A stretch of 50,152 bases of DNA from Branchiostoma floridae (GCF_000003815.2 NW_023365714.1:484564-534715); one strand, 5' to 3'; counted from the first letter of the stretch, positions 36,179-49,500 are shown. Made by a program: numbers and translations. The notes: generated from the letters alone by a model not told the origin.

Positions 36179-39130
36179 CAGAAAAAGAGTCTTGCATTTA
36201 CATAACAGATCCATTAAACACTACACTACAGCTTCCCAAGTGCCCAGTTTTGACCACATCCATATTGTGACATTAAACACATCGCACGTTCAGACAGACA
36301 GACGCTCTTTGTCCTTCCTGTATCTGCCTGCAGCAGCCTGATAATCAAGGTCAGGCTGACCTTGACCCATCCTGGAACATGACCTTGAGGATGATGATCC
36401 TGACTTTGATAAACACAATAGATCTGTATTATGGTAACAGTTGCCTTAGCAAAAACTAGGTGCAGGTTTGCTGATTATAGCCGAGCCAAGTCTCTATTCT
36501 AGTTAGCAACTCCAGATCCTGGGTTACTGGGTTCAACTTCTTTTTCAGAGACAGTGAAAGACGAAAGATCCCACCTTCAACAAAGTTTTCAGTACAAATT
36601 TAATGTATTTCTATAAGATGTTGATGTCAAGGACCTTTCACAACAGAAACACTGCTAGATGACTGAGATTTGCAGTCCCTGCACGTTTGCTGATTACACC
36701 CAAGGCCAGTTTCTAGTTAGCCCCACCAGCCTGACAAATCAGACAACTCTACACACACACCGACATCCATTCAAATAAAGTCAGAGCCTCTCCACCACAG
36801 CCAGTTTGGACAGTGATATAAATAGAGCTGGCTTCTCCATAAACTCACCAGATCTTTATAAATAAACTCACACAGCAGTTCTCTATGCCAGGAATAGCCT
36901 GGGATGTTGTATACAATCGGAAAGTCAGTCCATTACACAATTTCCAAGGAATAGTTTAATTTTATAAACAAGACATATCAATAGTACAATAGCCATGTAC
37001 GTTCTCCATTTTGCCTTTCCTGTCCAAATCAGATCTCTCTCTGATAGTCTATCGATTTTGATGATAGAAAATCGGATAAACAAAGTAGATTCATATACAG
37101 TTTGCCCTGGAAATAGGACAAAATTGGCATAAAATCCATAGAACCCAACAGAAATAGCTTTACCAACGACATGTAATCAATGAGTACAGATGTTTCAGGA
37201 ATTGAAACAAATGAGACCAAATCGACAGTTCTGCATAAAAACCCTCCAGCCAGCGATTGCCGAATCCCCAATAACAATTCCTCACTCAGTCACTGACAAG
37301 CTGCAGCTACAGGCAAGGCTGATTTTTAGTTCTAAAACCATATTCCTATTGAAGACATGGAAGACAATGCCCTCACAATAACACATGGATGCCACCACTT
37401 GTATAGAAAAATCTTAGCTTTGCACATGTTCAAAATAGGACACAATGGGTAAGAAGGCACCCCCAATAACACACAACCTACCGCACAGTAAACGTCATTG
37501 ATTTTTCCATTATAGACCTCCACACACATAAAATCTACCCCTTCTGTTGCCATAGCAACATGTATTCAGGATAGAACCATCGATCCAGTGCAAAACTACA
37601 AGGTAGCCAGTCAGAAAGGTGTAACCTTGGACAACCCCATTGAAGTGGCAACAAATATGTCTAAACCACAACAAAACCACAACATTCACAAACAACAACC
37701 AACCACCACACAAACACTCTCCAGACACTGTCATATTCAAAGGTCAGTGTCATAGTACAACCTTGAACAACTCAGTGACAAACTCAACTCTAGGCGCAGC
37801 CTTGAACAACCCCATTTGATTCCATCCTCGGGCAACACTTTCTAAACAGCTTCACTCAAGACATGGACTGTTGAGTCCAAGGAATTTCTAAGACTTCTTA
37901 AGACACCATCGGCCCAGCCCAGCTGTAAGACATCCACCAGCTGAAGACATGGCAGAAGCCAAGAAGCAGCTGATTCTCCTAAGAAATCACCATGGCAACC
38001 AAGCATAACGTCTCAAGACGCCTTATCTTTATTGCATCATCTTGAGCCAAGACATTCTCCAGATGGCTCCAGACTCACTCTTAAGCCAACGTCTTGACAT
38101 GTAAGACATCTTATCAACGTGAAGACTTAGTGTTATTGAACTTACTCCCAGACCAACAGTAAATAAGACAGTCAGTAGATCTGGTGTATAACATATGCCA
38201 CTGTAGTCCTTCAGTTGAAGCAACCATATAAATCGGAATGGTGTAACTTAAAGGATTGAAGAGCAAAAGTCAAGAGACTTGCTCCTTCCTAATAAACAAA
38301 AACGTTACTGTCTGATTATTAAGCCATGGAGATCTCAAGAAACCACTTTCACTTTTACTTTCTTCCCACAGGAGTACAACTCAGCCGTGTGTTGATGTTC
38401 TGTTTGCTTGTTTGTTTGTCAATAAGGAGCCTTTTGATTTTTTCATTCATGAATTTAAACTTCCAATGAGCCTCCTTTTCTAAGCTGAGGACAGGAATCT
38501 GAACACAAGAAACTTATACTTATAAGCACAAAAACATTTTACATCAGTATAAAACTTCCTTCTTCTTGTGTCTGCCAAGACACTCATGCCCTGTTTACCT
38601 GGTGCTAAGGAAACACTCAAGTTTTATCTGTTTTCGCTAAAGGGCAAATTACTTCTGAGACGACCCCCAAGACTTCTAAGTCTCTGCCAAGGAGCCGTTT
38701 ATGTTTCTTGAGACTGAAGGTGAAGTAGAGGGGGAGTTGAAATTGTCAAGGTCGTTTACTTGAGGCTTATCTTCAAAGTCACACTTACCCCCAAGGTCAA
38801 ACTCATCCCCAAGGTCACATTCCCTCCAGCCCACAGACAGGAGGCTGTGACATCATCTTGCTGTGGTTACTTCAAAATACTTTGTTGCTGCAAAGTGGCA
38901 CTTAGAACACTGGTAAGTTTCTAATGTTTGTGAGACTTGAGACCAGAAGCCAGACTGTTTCCAGAGCCTACACACTAAAACAGGCCAACGAGATATTATT
39001 ACCAATTTCCTTATTTTATACATCTAAGTTCTGTAGAAAAATTCATATTCATAATGCAAATAGACAAACCATCGATCATAAAACATATCTGCTCTTTTAT
39101 CTCCACTATAACAGAAAAGCGAGAAGTTGA
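36179..39130. other. No gene recognised
   Basis: About 3 kb without recognisable coding exons, splice-flanked frames or obvious repeats on either strand. Probably 5' intron or flank of the USP6NL-like gene. Confidence 0.4.
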
Positions 39131-39250
39131 ATTTATCCAGCAATAGTCTCATTTTGTATCTGTGAACTGAATCTTTTCAACATGTCTTGTTGTGATCTGT
39201 ACTTAGCCCAGTGTGGCAAAAATGTGCAATAAAGGCATTCATTCATTATT
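39131..39250 (+). mobile_element. Probable 3' end of a non-LTR retrotransposon
   Basis: TTGTATCTGTGAACTGAATC ... CCCAGTGTGGCAAAAATGTG followed by CAATAAAGGCATTCATTCATT. A conserved-looking 3' segment ending in short ATTC repeats is typical of CR1/L2-type LINEs. No coding part is attached, as for 5'-truncated copies. Confidence 0.5.
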
Positions 39251-40855
39251 GAGATCAAGCTGGAACCCAGGCTAGCGGGAGTTTTATTTCGACAGTTTTC
39301 GGGGTGATCTCTTTACCGAAAGTTTACAACACTGTGAACATGTCTCCCCTGTATAACTACTACAAAACCGTTTCAGCCACGAATTCAAAACAGTCAGCAA
39401 AAACCTCCCTTCCCCTCATACTGCTAATTAGTCCTAGATGGTTGTGTGACATGTTGAGCCATGGCATTAAGCCACTCTCCGCGGATCCAAAACATTAGCT
39501 TCACCCCCCAGTCCACCCTGCTGTACCTTACGCTATGCACTATGACCGAAGGAGGCCATATATATATGCACTCTTGTCTGTCAATATTCATTTCAGTAAG
39601 CTCAAAATTGAAATGTTCCTTGTTGGTTGGGGAATGGATATTTGGAGCCTTACATGTTTGCACTCTTTCATATACATTTCAGTGATCTCAAATGTTCCTT
39701 GTTGGTTGGGGATATTTGGAGCCCTTTTATGTGGTCACCAGAACAGTTCTATCGGTGACACATACGGCGACCTTCACCCACCAAGGTCACAGAACCCTGA
39801 TTAACCCAGCTGAAACCTGATCTGTCATCATGCTGACAGCAGCACTAGTGACCTTGGAGGGTGCTTCCTTTGTCCTTGGAATTAACAAAATTAAGGTCAG
39901 AAGGAAGGAACAAACAGATCATGTGATCAGGTCATGTGACACAGCTCTAACCAACCACCTTTGAGTTCCAATTTCCAAATTAAGTACAAAGCCCTACTAC
40001 ATGTATATGATTTTTGTTCTTTTGAGAGATGGCAGACTTCACCCCTTTTACTACATCCTCATGATATCAGTACTGCTACATATATTGGTAGCAGAATGTT
40101 GCAGGCAAGATGCTGCCTTATATAGAAAGAACAACCAACAAACCTATTTTATGTAAATTAAAGGGGATCTGATTTGTACACAGCTAGCATCACCTCCACA
40201 CACAGACAGACAGACAGAAAGAGATTTAGCCCACAACACTCCTCTGCTCCCTCTGGTTGAAGTATTACCAGCACCAAACCACCCATGCCCACACCATGCC
40301 CCATGTTTAATGCATGACACCCAGCTGCACACCTCCATAATCAGGGGTTCTATAATCTGTGATTTTCCATAAAAATCAGCGTGAAACTGGTGATGATAGG
40401 AACCACTCATCCAGCTGGGGCCTGGGCTAATTATGGTGCTAATTACCGCTGATGCTCGTTAAAACAGTGCACAGTGGCTAATTACATCTGATTATAGACA
40501 GAATTCCCCCGAATAACCCAATAATGGTTCAGTTGGTGGGTGGGGGGGGGGGGGGGGGTAACTCTACCATCCCTCTCACAGCCTCACACCTGGGTCTGTA
40601 GGGATGGGATGGGGCAAATAAAACCTACTGGAGAAACAGAACTACTATTTTTGAGTGCCTTTGCTTTTTATATTATCTAACAACAGTCATTCACAGCTAG
40701 CTATACATGATCTATTTATGTACATGTAGAGATCTTCCTTAGAAATTGAAAATCAGACTGAGGGCGCTACCAAATCATCGCCAACAAAAACCATCTGCCA
40801 AAGATTGTTCTTGTTGAACATCTAAAGTAATTACATACAGTTGAACCTAGGACCT
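39251..40855. other. No gene recognised; poly-G tract
   Basis: No exon recognised. Two near-repeats around 39610-39720 share ATGTTCCTTGTTGGTTGGGG and GATATTTGGAGCC. A G run interrupted once lies at about 40540-40558 and may be a sequencing-difficult, quadruplex-prone site. Confidence 0.4.
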
Positions 40856-40859
40856 GGGT

Positions 40860-41180
40860 CTCTAGGTTCTAGGTTCAACTGGGTTCAAGTTCATTTTGGT
40901 TCAAGTTCATCTTCATGATCAGTTCAGCTGGGTTCAAGTTCATCTATGGTTCAAATTCACCCTTGGTTCAGCTGGGTTCAAGTTCATTTTGGTTCAAGTT
41001 CACCTTTGGTTCAGCTGGGTTCAAGGTCATTTTGGTTCAAGTTCACCTTTGGTTCAGCTGGGTTCAGGTTCATTTTGGTTCAAGTTCACCTTTGGTTCAG
41101 CTGGGTTCAGGTTCAGCTGGGTTCGAGTTCATATTTGGTTCAAGTTCATTTCTGGTTCAGCTGAGTTCAAGTTCGTGCTG
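40860..41180. repeat. Minisatellite GGTTCA(A/G)(G/C)TTCA(T/C)
   Basis: About seven composite units of 43-45 bases made of TTTGGTTCAGCTGGGTTCAA and GTTCATTTTGGTTCAAG. All three plus-strand frames stay open (FGSAGF-type repeats) because the unit lacks stops; this is not evidence of coding. Confidence 0.92.
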
Positions 41181-41254
41181 ATAAACTGCACAGGTTTTGT
41201 CCCCAGGCTGTACAACTGCCCCTGGCTCTCTGCCAGATGTCTGTAGTTATGGAG

Positions 41255-41905
41255 TCTCTGGGGGAAAGGTACAAGTCTGAGGTGCTGGAAGTAAGTAAGT
41301 GGGGTCCTCTGGCACATTTTGTATGTTAGCAGTGAAGACTTTCTACAAATGTCATCAAATGTACACTACACTCATTAGCATAAATATACTGTACTGGGGA
41401 AATGGTTTAATTGTTGACTGATGTTACATGTACATTTACACGTCTCAGCTTAGGAGGCTCTATGAGGAAATAAAAGTTGTATTTGATTATACGGCTGGGT
41501 CCATACAGGTTATACAACTATCTTTCAACCCCAACATCTGCTTGTAGCTCATGCCTGGCTCCTGGCCAAACTCCTCAGCCTATAAACCAGTGATTATCAG
41601 TTCTCCATGGGAAAAGGTACAACTCTGAGGTGCAGTAAGTAAGTAAGTGGGGTCCTCTGGTGCTCAGGTTATCAAGTTAGCGGTGAACACAAATCTCATC
41701 AACTTTACACATGAACATGGCACCACATCAACATACATATATATTATGAACTGGGAAAATGGCTCACTGATGTTACATGTATCTGCACATGTCTGAGGTA
41801 CTATAACTTAGTATAAGCAGAAGTAAGTGAGACATAGCTGGTGCTCAGGTTATCAAGTTAGCAGTGAACACTTCCTACAAATCTCATCAACTCTACATGT
41901 TAACC
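41255..41905. repeat. Three-fold tandem duplication, units about 190-370 bases
   Basis: Shared blocks are AAAGGTACAA(G/C)TCTGAGGTG, AAGTAAGTAAGTGGGGTCCT, GTTAGC(A/G)GTGAA(C/G)AC, ATC(T)CATCAA and CTGATGTTACATGTA. They are seen from about 41265, 41620 and 41820. Divergence is moderate. No coding content. Confidence 0.75.
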
Positions 41906-42084
41906 TTGCAGCTGGTGTAACTCCACATCAATACTGGACTATAGCTAGCAAAGTATTCAGGGAGAATGTTAACTCCAGGTGGGAGGAAAACTACCAGCTA
42001 AAACAATAGCCTCCATCAGGCCTTCCTTATGTGTTATAGATAGAAGAATTCCGAAAAATCGTCCTCTGTAAGCTGCTTACGCTT

Positions 42085-43062
42085 CCCCTTGGGGTTTATG
42101 GAAAAGGCTGGGCTGTCTATCTGGGCTGTCTACCTGGGCTGTCTACCAGGGCTGGCTATCACGTCAGGCTACTTGGACCTACGAAAGCCCATTGGGACAA
42201 AAGCTGTTTTAGCAGTAGGGGTTGTTTGTGCTCAATGAAGAAGTTATGTGTGAAGGATCTGTGTGTTATTATGTGAATGAGCTGTGTGAAGCAGCTGTGT
42301 TTGAAGGAGCTGCGTATGCTACATAACCCAGAGGTTCTGGGTTTGAATCAGTTGGATTATGCCACCAATCTTGTGCGCTTGGGAAGGGCTCTTAACATGA
42401 CGTTCCTCCCTTCACTTCGGTAAGGGCCCTCCCTCAGATAGGGCAAAGAACCCACCACACTTACGGAAAAGACTAGGGGTTATTCCTTCCCAGTGTTAAG
42501 TGGTTCAAAACCTTAAGTCCTATGGTCACACCCGGGGTATTTGCTGTCATATTGAGGTCACCTGAGTTAGCACCGAATGGCAGCTGTTCCAGACCCTTGC
42601 ACTTTAGCAACGCTTATTTTAAGCTCCTCACAATTCAATTGTTGATCCTAATGTATGGCGCAGAAGCCTGGACCCTGACAGCCGCTAAAGAATGGCTCCT
42701 GGACGCCTTTGACCAACTTGCCACCAGTCTTAAGACTAATCCAATCAGCCCGATAAGTTGTGTTAAGAGCCCTTCCCATGGGCACAAGATTGGTGGCATA
42801 TCAACTGATTTGAACCCAGAACCTCTGGGTTGTGTAACACACACAATTGCTTCACACAAAGCCCCTTCACACACCGCTCCTTCAAACACAGCTCCTTCAG
42901 ATACAGTTCATAACTGAGCACAAACAACCCCTACTGCTAAAACAGCTTTTGTCCCAATGGGCTTTCGTAGGTCCAAGTAGCCTGACGTGATAGCCAGCCC
43001 TGGTAGACAGCCCAGGTAGACAGCCCAGGTAGACAGCCCAGCCTTTTCCGTAAACCCCTTCC
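42085..43062. mobile_element. Large foldback element, arms about 310 bases, containing a LINE scrap
   Basis: The left arm (about 42085-42402) and right arm (about 42758-43062) are inverted copies: GGCTGTCTACC(T/A)GGGCTG runs, then CTTGGACCTACGAAAGCCCA, TGGGACAAAAGCTGTTTTAG, GAGGTTCTGGGTT and GGGAAGGGCTCTTAA. The interior of about 355 bases holds a reverse-transcriptase fragment (42606-42728). Target-site duplications were not identified. Confidence 0.8.
42606..42728 (+). pseudogene. LINE reverse-transcriptase fragment
   Basis: Encodes about 41 residues including KLLTIQLLILMYGAEAWTLT and AAKEWLLDAFDQ, the well-known 'LLYGSETWTLT...LDAFD' segment found downstream of the catalytic core in many non-LTR retrotransposon reverse transcriptases. 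No YxDD box or other RT motif is nearby, so it is a small non-functional remnant lying inside the foldback element. Confidence 0.7.
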
Positions 43063-45070
43063 CCTTGGTAAAGCTCCCCACTGGAAAATATCAGGCTTAA
43101 AGTAATTACGTTAACAGTTAGTCTGGTAGAAACTTTAGTTCAGTCCTGAACTGTTGGTTACAAAAGCTAGGAGGCTGTGGGGAGGGAAATGCCATTATGG
43201 AGCCAAGGTAAACTGTGGGGATTTCCAACTTCCCCTCATGGCCAGACATGACCTCATTACCCCTACAGCAGCCTCTCCAAACAACAGGATTCCCTTCAGG
43301 ACAGGTCTGGATCAATACTGTATGAGACTAGCTATATATAGTCTGGTGTTAGTAATAGTTTACAGAAGGCTATGTACAGTACTTGTACTTACATAGTACA
43401 GTACAGGCTGCTGAGCTGTAATTAATACGGTTGTCTACAGTACAGACTGTCCATGATACAGGGACTAAATCAGAATGCCAGAAATAAGCCCATTTACACT
43501 TTAAAACTGACTGTAGTCTCATGATCAACTCTCACAAAATTTTACAATCAATCTCAAATCAACAATGTGAGATTTCATTCTAAAACATTAAAAGGACACA
43601 ATTAAACTTTATCTTTAATCTAAGTTGTACATTTTGTAAATGCAGGTCCAGTATTATGTGGGTCAGAAGTTGAAGTGTGGGAAAATTGAGCCACTTCTGA
43701 GCAGACTACAGTATAATGGCAGTGAGACACAAAGCTAGCCTCCCATACACCATAGACAGGGGTTCTAACTATAGAGTCAAGTATCATACAGAAAAGGCTG
43801 TTAGACAAAGGGCTGAAATATCCTACAGCAGAGACGAGGGGGTTAAAAAGGGGTTCAAGAGTTCTGGAGGTGTCCTGTGATGTCAAGTGGTGGAACTGAG
43901 TGCTTAGTCTGGGTGGGAAAGAGGTTGGGACGTTAGTCAGCTGACTACATTGGTGTGTGTTGGGGGGAGGGGGGCCGCTTGGTGGTGTTACACAGGTCTC
44001 TAAATACAGTATATAATGTACATTGATGGAGGTTGCAATGTATTTCTGGTGGAACAAATATTGGAGTTATTTGGTATAACTATAAGTTACTATAACAAAT
44101 ACAGTGTTTAACTCTGAAGACTTCAGTTTTCTCAATATTATCCGAGTTGTTACTTCGGCATTTACTATTTTGATATCAAAGACAAACTTGTTCATGTGAC
44201 TTTATGAAGATCCGTTAGTCATAATGATGCTGCCCTGTGTGATCAGCAGCAGGGTTGATTTAGCTTACTGACTCACTCTCACAGTACTAGTGGTTCTCAC
44301 AATTGCACAACTGCCAATGTCCTCAGACTCAGAGTCAGAGCATTGCCACTGACATGCAGCTTGAATGTTACTAAATTTGACTGAACTTGAGATTATCTTT
44401 ACCTCTGTGTCTGATATTGTTTGAACCTTTATTTATTCCTGAGAAGCTCAAATCAGCCTGCAGGCCACTTTTCATTGAGGTCATGAGGGAGGCAAGGGTC
44501 AGATGTCATAAGGCTTTTCCTTTGTTTGGTAATGATCTTCCACTGGTGCTGATTATGTACCTCAGAGGCTCACACATAATTCCAACTGAGATCTCTCCCT
44601 CCAGCACCATTCCCAGTGAAACAGCTGCAGGTTTCATGGTCCGCTGCACAGAACAGGCACTGTCAGCGACTACTAAATATCAAGGTCATCTGAAGGTTGG
44701 AACAAAGAACCATCAGATGGTAACTAGCTAGGGGTCAGCTGAAGGTCAGGGAGGGCATGACCTCTGGGTTTCTGACCACACACCCTCCATACAGGTTAAG
44801 GGGGCCTACTGGACATGACCTTTGCCCCCAGCTATGGGGGGTCTGATCAGGTACAGATCACCCAAAAGAGAATAGATCAACAACAAGCAGACGTGCTCTC
44901 TTAGTAACACCTCCAGCAACTCTCAACCGGAGTCCTCCTTAATGGTTCTCCAGGTCAAAACTCTGCTACAAACCAAAAACTCTCAGACGCTCTGCATTCA
45001 TTTTTAACATCAACAAACCGATTTACAGCACCTTCCATCTGCTCCTCATAGCCTACGTAGCCTATGTGGC
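43063..45070. other. No gene recognised
   Basis: About 2 kb with no recognised exon. A GTACAGTAC-rich patch lies at about 43375-43445. Several frames exceed 100 codons (for example minus 43620-44057 and plus 44387-44731), but they show no family motif, no splice context and no repeat explanation, and are probably chance. Confidence 0.4.
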
Positions 45071-45074
45071 CTAT

Positions 45075-45211
45075 TATGTACATATGTGTAATTTAGATTT
45101 GTTTGTTGTATCTTTGTGGGTCAGCCGTCATCAGCTTGAATAGACTGCCTAGGCTGGCCCAGTGTAATGACTTGTTGTCATTTTCAATAAATAAATAAAT
45201 AAATAAATAAA
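45075..45211 (+). mobile_element. Probable 3' end of a non-LTR retrotransposon with (AAAT)n tail
   Basis: TTGTTTGTTGTATCTTTGTG ... CTGGCCCAGTGTAATGACTT ... TTTTCAATAAATAAATAAAT. It ends in about seven AAAT repeats (45185-45211), the hallmark of a LINE 3' terminus. It shares the CCCAGTGT segment with the element ending near 39250. Confidence 0.55.
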
Positions 45212-45800
45212 CTCTCAAGCACAAGGCACCAAGACTGCAAGAGCTGAATACCAAGAGAGACAATTGACTCCAAAACGAGTGTTACTCAGTCAGAGCCAAG
45301 ACGCCACGTCTTGCAAAGCAATACACATTAAAAGAGTACAACAACAACAAAGAATAGAGTAGAATAGAGTTCGTCGAAGGTAGGAATGACCACTTCCATT
45401 TTAGGCTGCTCTTCAGAATCATGTCAGTCATTTTCAGATTTGCAATAAAACATGTCCACTGTCCACAGTCCAGTATCATGATTCCAAAGGGTAAGATTTG
45501 GGTTTTGAAACAGATTGTTCTTACAGTAAAACTACAACCTCCGAGCCCATCCCTGCACCACTTACAACCTCCGAGCCCATCCCCACACCATTTTCCATCC
45601 TAACAGGCTCCTTCCCCAGTTTGACCTTTGTTGACCCCCAGGTCAGCCATCCATCTCCCTGACCTCCACACCAATGTTCTGTGACCTTACACGCGACCTT
45701 TGCCCTTAATTACAACTGGCCCATCCATCCTGACTACAATAGCTGCACAACTGGGCGCTTATGTGACAACTGGAGCTACCTACCACATACTATGCCAAAT

Positions 45801-45949
45801 AGCAGTTACTCAAGAAACTGGATATGATTCTGGAAATGAAAGAGTCAAACATTTCAGGCAGCATCCACTAACTTTCATCAGCTATCAATTGATGCTATCT
45901 GAAACGTCTGATGTTTCCAAAATCATATCCAGTTGCTGGAGTAACTGCT
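45801..45949. mobile_element. Small foldback element, 149 bases, arms about 65 bases
   Basis: Begins AGCAGTTACTCAAGAAACTG and ends CAGTTGCTGGAGTAACTGCT. The two arms (about 65 bases each) pair over nearly their whole length, including GGATATGATT(C/T)TGGAAA and CATTTCAG/CGTTTCAG. Related half-copies occur at 34132-34250 and 22331-22402. Confidence 0.8.
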
Positions 45950-46083
45950 TGTTGGTGTATCTTATTACCTGGATGTCTAACCTGCATGACCTACCACATA
46001 GTACATTGTCAGTAACTTACTCTACATTGCACCAACCAGAAAACACAAGAGTATATGGAGCTTGCTACAACATGTATACGTAA

Positions 46084-46547
46084 GGCCACACCAATTTAAT
46101 TTCTTGGTTCACGGATTCGCTCGCTCCGATTTTTTGGAAAAAAAATAAAAATAAAAATTACCATTCAGCAAATTTTCACCATTAATGAAATCATTCACCA
46201 ACTTTCTGGTGTAGCAAATTGGCCTTTATTTTATGTCATAAGCTTCTTAAAATGTGGGTATTATTATTGCAGTTATATTTTTCATTCATGAAGAATGGGA
46301 CAGACATAAAAACTGACACTACTTTTGTACATTTTTTGTAATTTTCAACAAACGGGTGCAGTTACTGTACAGTAATAGTGGTTTTGTACTTTTTTCAAGC
46401 TGAAAACTTTTTATTCTTTATGTTTTGGATTAGCCCTTACCTTTACCCCAACCATTTTACAATTTTTATTTTCATTTTTATTTCGCCCTTTCGCTCCATA
46501 TTTCTTATGAAAAAATCCGTGAACCAAGAAATTAAATTGGTGTGGCC
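46084..46547. mobile_element. MITE with 33-base perfect terminal inverted repeats and TAA target-site duplication
   Basis: Termini GGCCACACCAATTTAATTTC (46084 on) and its exact reverse complement ending at 46547 continue as a perfect repeat for about 33 bases. TAA flanks both sides (46081-46083 and 46548-46550). A 3-base TAA duplication fits the TWA preference of PIF/Harbinger transposons. The 464-base AT-rich interior has no coding capacity. Confidence 0.85.
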
Positions 46548-46550
46548 TAA

Positions 46551-49500
46551 TACACAGTTAATGACAATAGTACGAAAGTAGGAAAACTCCGGTGGAAGTT
46601 TCAACTTGAGTCTAAAACCTTTGTTGGACATAGAGATAAATGTCCGCATCACCAAAAAGATGTGCCACCAACAATGTTACACAGTTGGACACTAATTACC
46701 TATAATAATGGTGCTTAACTCAACTACAGGCACAGGCAACAAGACTAGTATTAACTGCTACTTGTATGACTAACACTAGTATTAGGACCACTCACTCTAC
46801 TAGAACCAGACAGACTTTATACAGTCATGTCTAGCCAAACAGACATGTGTTAACCATCAATGTGCTGCCTAACCACAAAATCAGTACAGGTTTGTTGTAA
46901 AACTGCTACCTTAGCAGGATGGGGGTTAAACTGTCTGAGAATGACAAAGTCCATGTCCTATTCCCTCGGCTCTGACAGGTTAAAGTATGTTCTAGTAGAT
47001 GATTTATTATTCAGATTTTACAGGTAAGTTCACCTGATCACAGGTAGGAAGAAGAACAGGTACAAATTAATGTTATCACTGGAACATACGCAAGTTGTGC
47101 ACAGATAACAGATGAGTGGTACTACTGTGTTACCCAGGTGCCTATTGTCTGAGGAAAATACAATCCGTCGTTGTTTTGATGTTAATAATTAATGAACCCA
47201 TCCACTGTGCAGGCCATATATATCTGTACTGAGACAGAATTACTGTTATGTAGGATTTCTGTTCTATGAGCTGACTGCATCTGTTATAGACACTTTCTAC
47301 TAAATTTCTCCCAAAATCACCATGTTTCAGCAAAATGAAGAAATGTTACAGGTCAGAGAAACGCACAATCATAACAATATTTCCATATATACATATATCA
47401 CAGGACCTGAGGACCCCCCTCCATACAGAGCACTTCCAGCACCCCCCCCCCTGCACCTGTTCTACAGTGATATCATCACCCCCTGCAGCTGCCCAGTGAT
47501 GACACAGCACCCCCCCCCCCCATGTTGACACAGGCATGGCTGATGACAGACAGACATATCATATAAGAGCATTTTTCTCCTTTGTTGTACATAAAATAAC
47601 TTAACTGACCCTGTTGTTTACTACAAGAGGTCATTGGCTCATATGAATCTTGAAATGTTTCATTTTGTGGTGGTTCTAATTTTTTAGGTTTCATAGCACA
47701 AAACCATTTGCATTTCTAGTGTACCAGTGCTTTAGTACTACAGATTTGTGTCATCAAATTTTTTTAAACACAGTGAAATTTTCAAACACCATGAAATCAA
47801 ATCCTTGAAAAATAAATGAATCTATACAGGAAAGATGATATCAGAAATGGACTTCTTTACTTGGTGCTTCATTGTTTTTGCTTAGATAAATTTTTGGCTC
47901 AGAATCATTGTACATGTAATACCAAAGTGCCATGTTTGAAGTGCAGTGTATACACACATGTAGCAGGGTTCATATTATAAGCATTACATTTGTCATGCTT
48001 ACAGACATGTCATCGACCTTATTACATAACACATGTAACCTGTGTGATGTCAGGACAAATTTCTGTGTCCGTATCAGGACATATTCCGGTATCCGTATCA
48101 ACCAACAGACGTAACCGGTACAATAAACAATGAAGACAACAAACCTGCCAGCCAGGAAATACCTGGCTCTGTTTTGGTCAATTAGTGGCATTTAACACGA
48201 CTTTCCTTAATAACCCCAGGTGTGAAAAAGGTACCTGACTTTGGGTGGAGAGGTAAAAGGTGATGGAAGAAGAGGGATGGGCTCTGCATTCCAGTACCGT
48301 GCTCTAGACACACTTTGTTAAAAAAAAAATCAAAAGGTTATGGGACTAACTTTCTTTACCTTTTTGCACCAATGCTTCAGGATCCATTAAAAGTCCAATT
48401 CCCTTACTGCCAGCATATTTCTGTGGTTTTAGAAAGTGATATTTACTAAACAACATGTGATCACAGGTTTCTTTGTTTGTAAATATTTACATCACAACTA
48501 TGCCCTGGTATTTGCTACATATCCCAGTCTGGAGTCTGGACCAATTCTGGACCCTCTGAGATTTGTGGAAAAATTAGCTTAAAACTTTTCATCTTTCAGG
48601 TAAGACTTTGCGTTACGTTCTAAGAATAGAAACACTTCAAAGACATGTCTGTCAATTGTCCAACATTAAGGAAACCAAGTTGCATACTGTACATTCCAAC
48701 TTATTACTACTCAACGATAACATTTGGTGTCTCTACATAATGTAAATATGTCTCTAAATGTACTGACAATGTTGGCAAAATTTTAGTGCTGACAACAATA
48801 TTTACTAGTCAATAGTATTTGCTTACAAGATCCTGTAGGTAGAAGTGTAAGTGTCTAAGTTGTAACGTCCAAGTTGTCCCCCAGGGAATTTCTGCCCGCT
48901 CTCCTAATAAGGTTACCCATGAGGTCTCCTGTGCTGATGTTACCCTCCCTTCCTGAAAAGCCTGTGGTCAGGAGTTGACTAAGAAATGGCAAGGACAACA
49001 ACAACAACACTTGTCAATGTACTACTAGTGTGTGTACTATAACTAGTGTAAGACTAAGAGTTGTGAATGTACAGTGGGTGTGAACTGTGTGCTGCACCTG
49101 TGTGTGCTGAGGGACAAGTCAGCCTAATTATCCCTCCTGCACCTGTCAGGAAACCTGCTCAGCTCCTGGTATCCAAACCTATTAAACATGCTGACTCTCT
49201 TTGTCCTCTTGCACAAAATATTTGTTTGAGAGGCGAAGAGACAGGGCAACTTTATACCAGGCTACAGTTTTCTTACCGCATTCACTCAGTATCGACTTGA
49301 CTTTGGTGAGGAACAGTTACACTGTATATACTGTGGCAAAGACTGAATGAGCACCTCATTCTCCAAAAACAGTTGCACAGGTCACAGTGGGACGACATGT
49401 AGGACACAGGATGAAACTATTCAGTGTCCAAATTTTAGAGTTAGAGTAACTGTACAGTTATACAACTATACTCGTGGGACAAGAACCCAGATCACACATT

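Noticed and set aside
40535-40560. Poly-G run as a functional quadruplex element
   Set aside because: Simple homopolymer with no flanking structure or gene context; more likely slippage or a sequencing artefact.
40896-41246. Frames encoding FGSAGF/WVQVH repeats
   Set aside because: All three forward frames of the GGTTCA minisatellite are open; no codon or family signal.
43620-44057. 145-codon minus-strand frame
   Set aside because: No recognisable motif, no splice or promoter context, and Ser/Thr/Pro-rich composition typical of chance frames.
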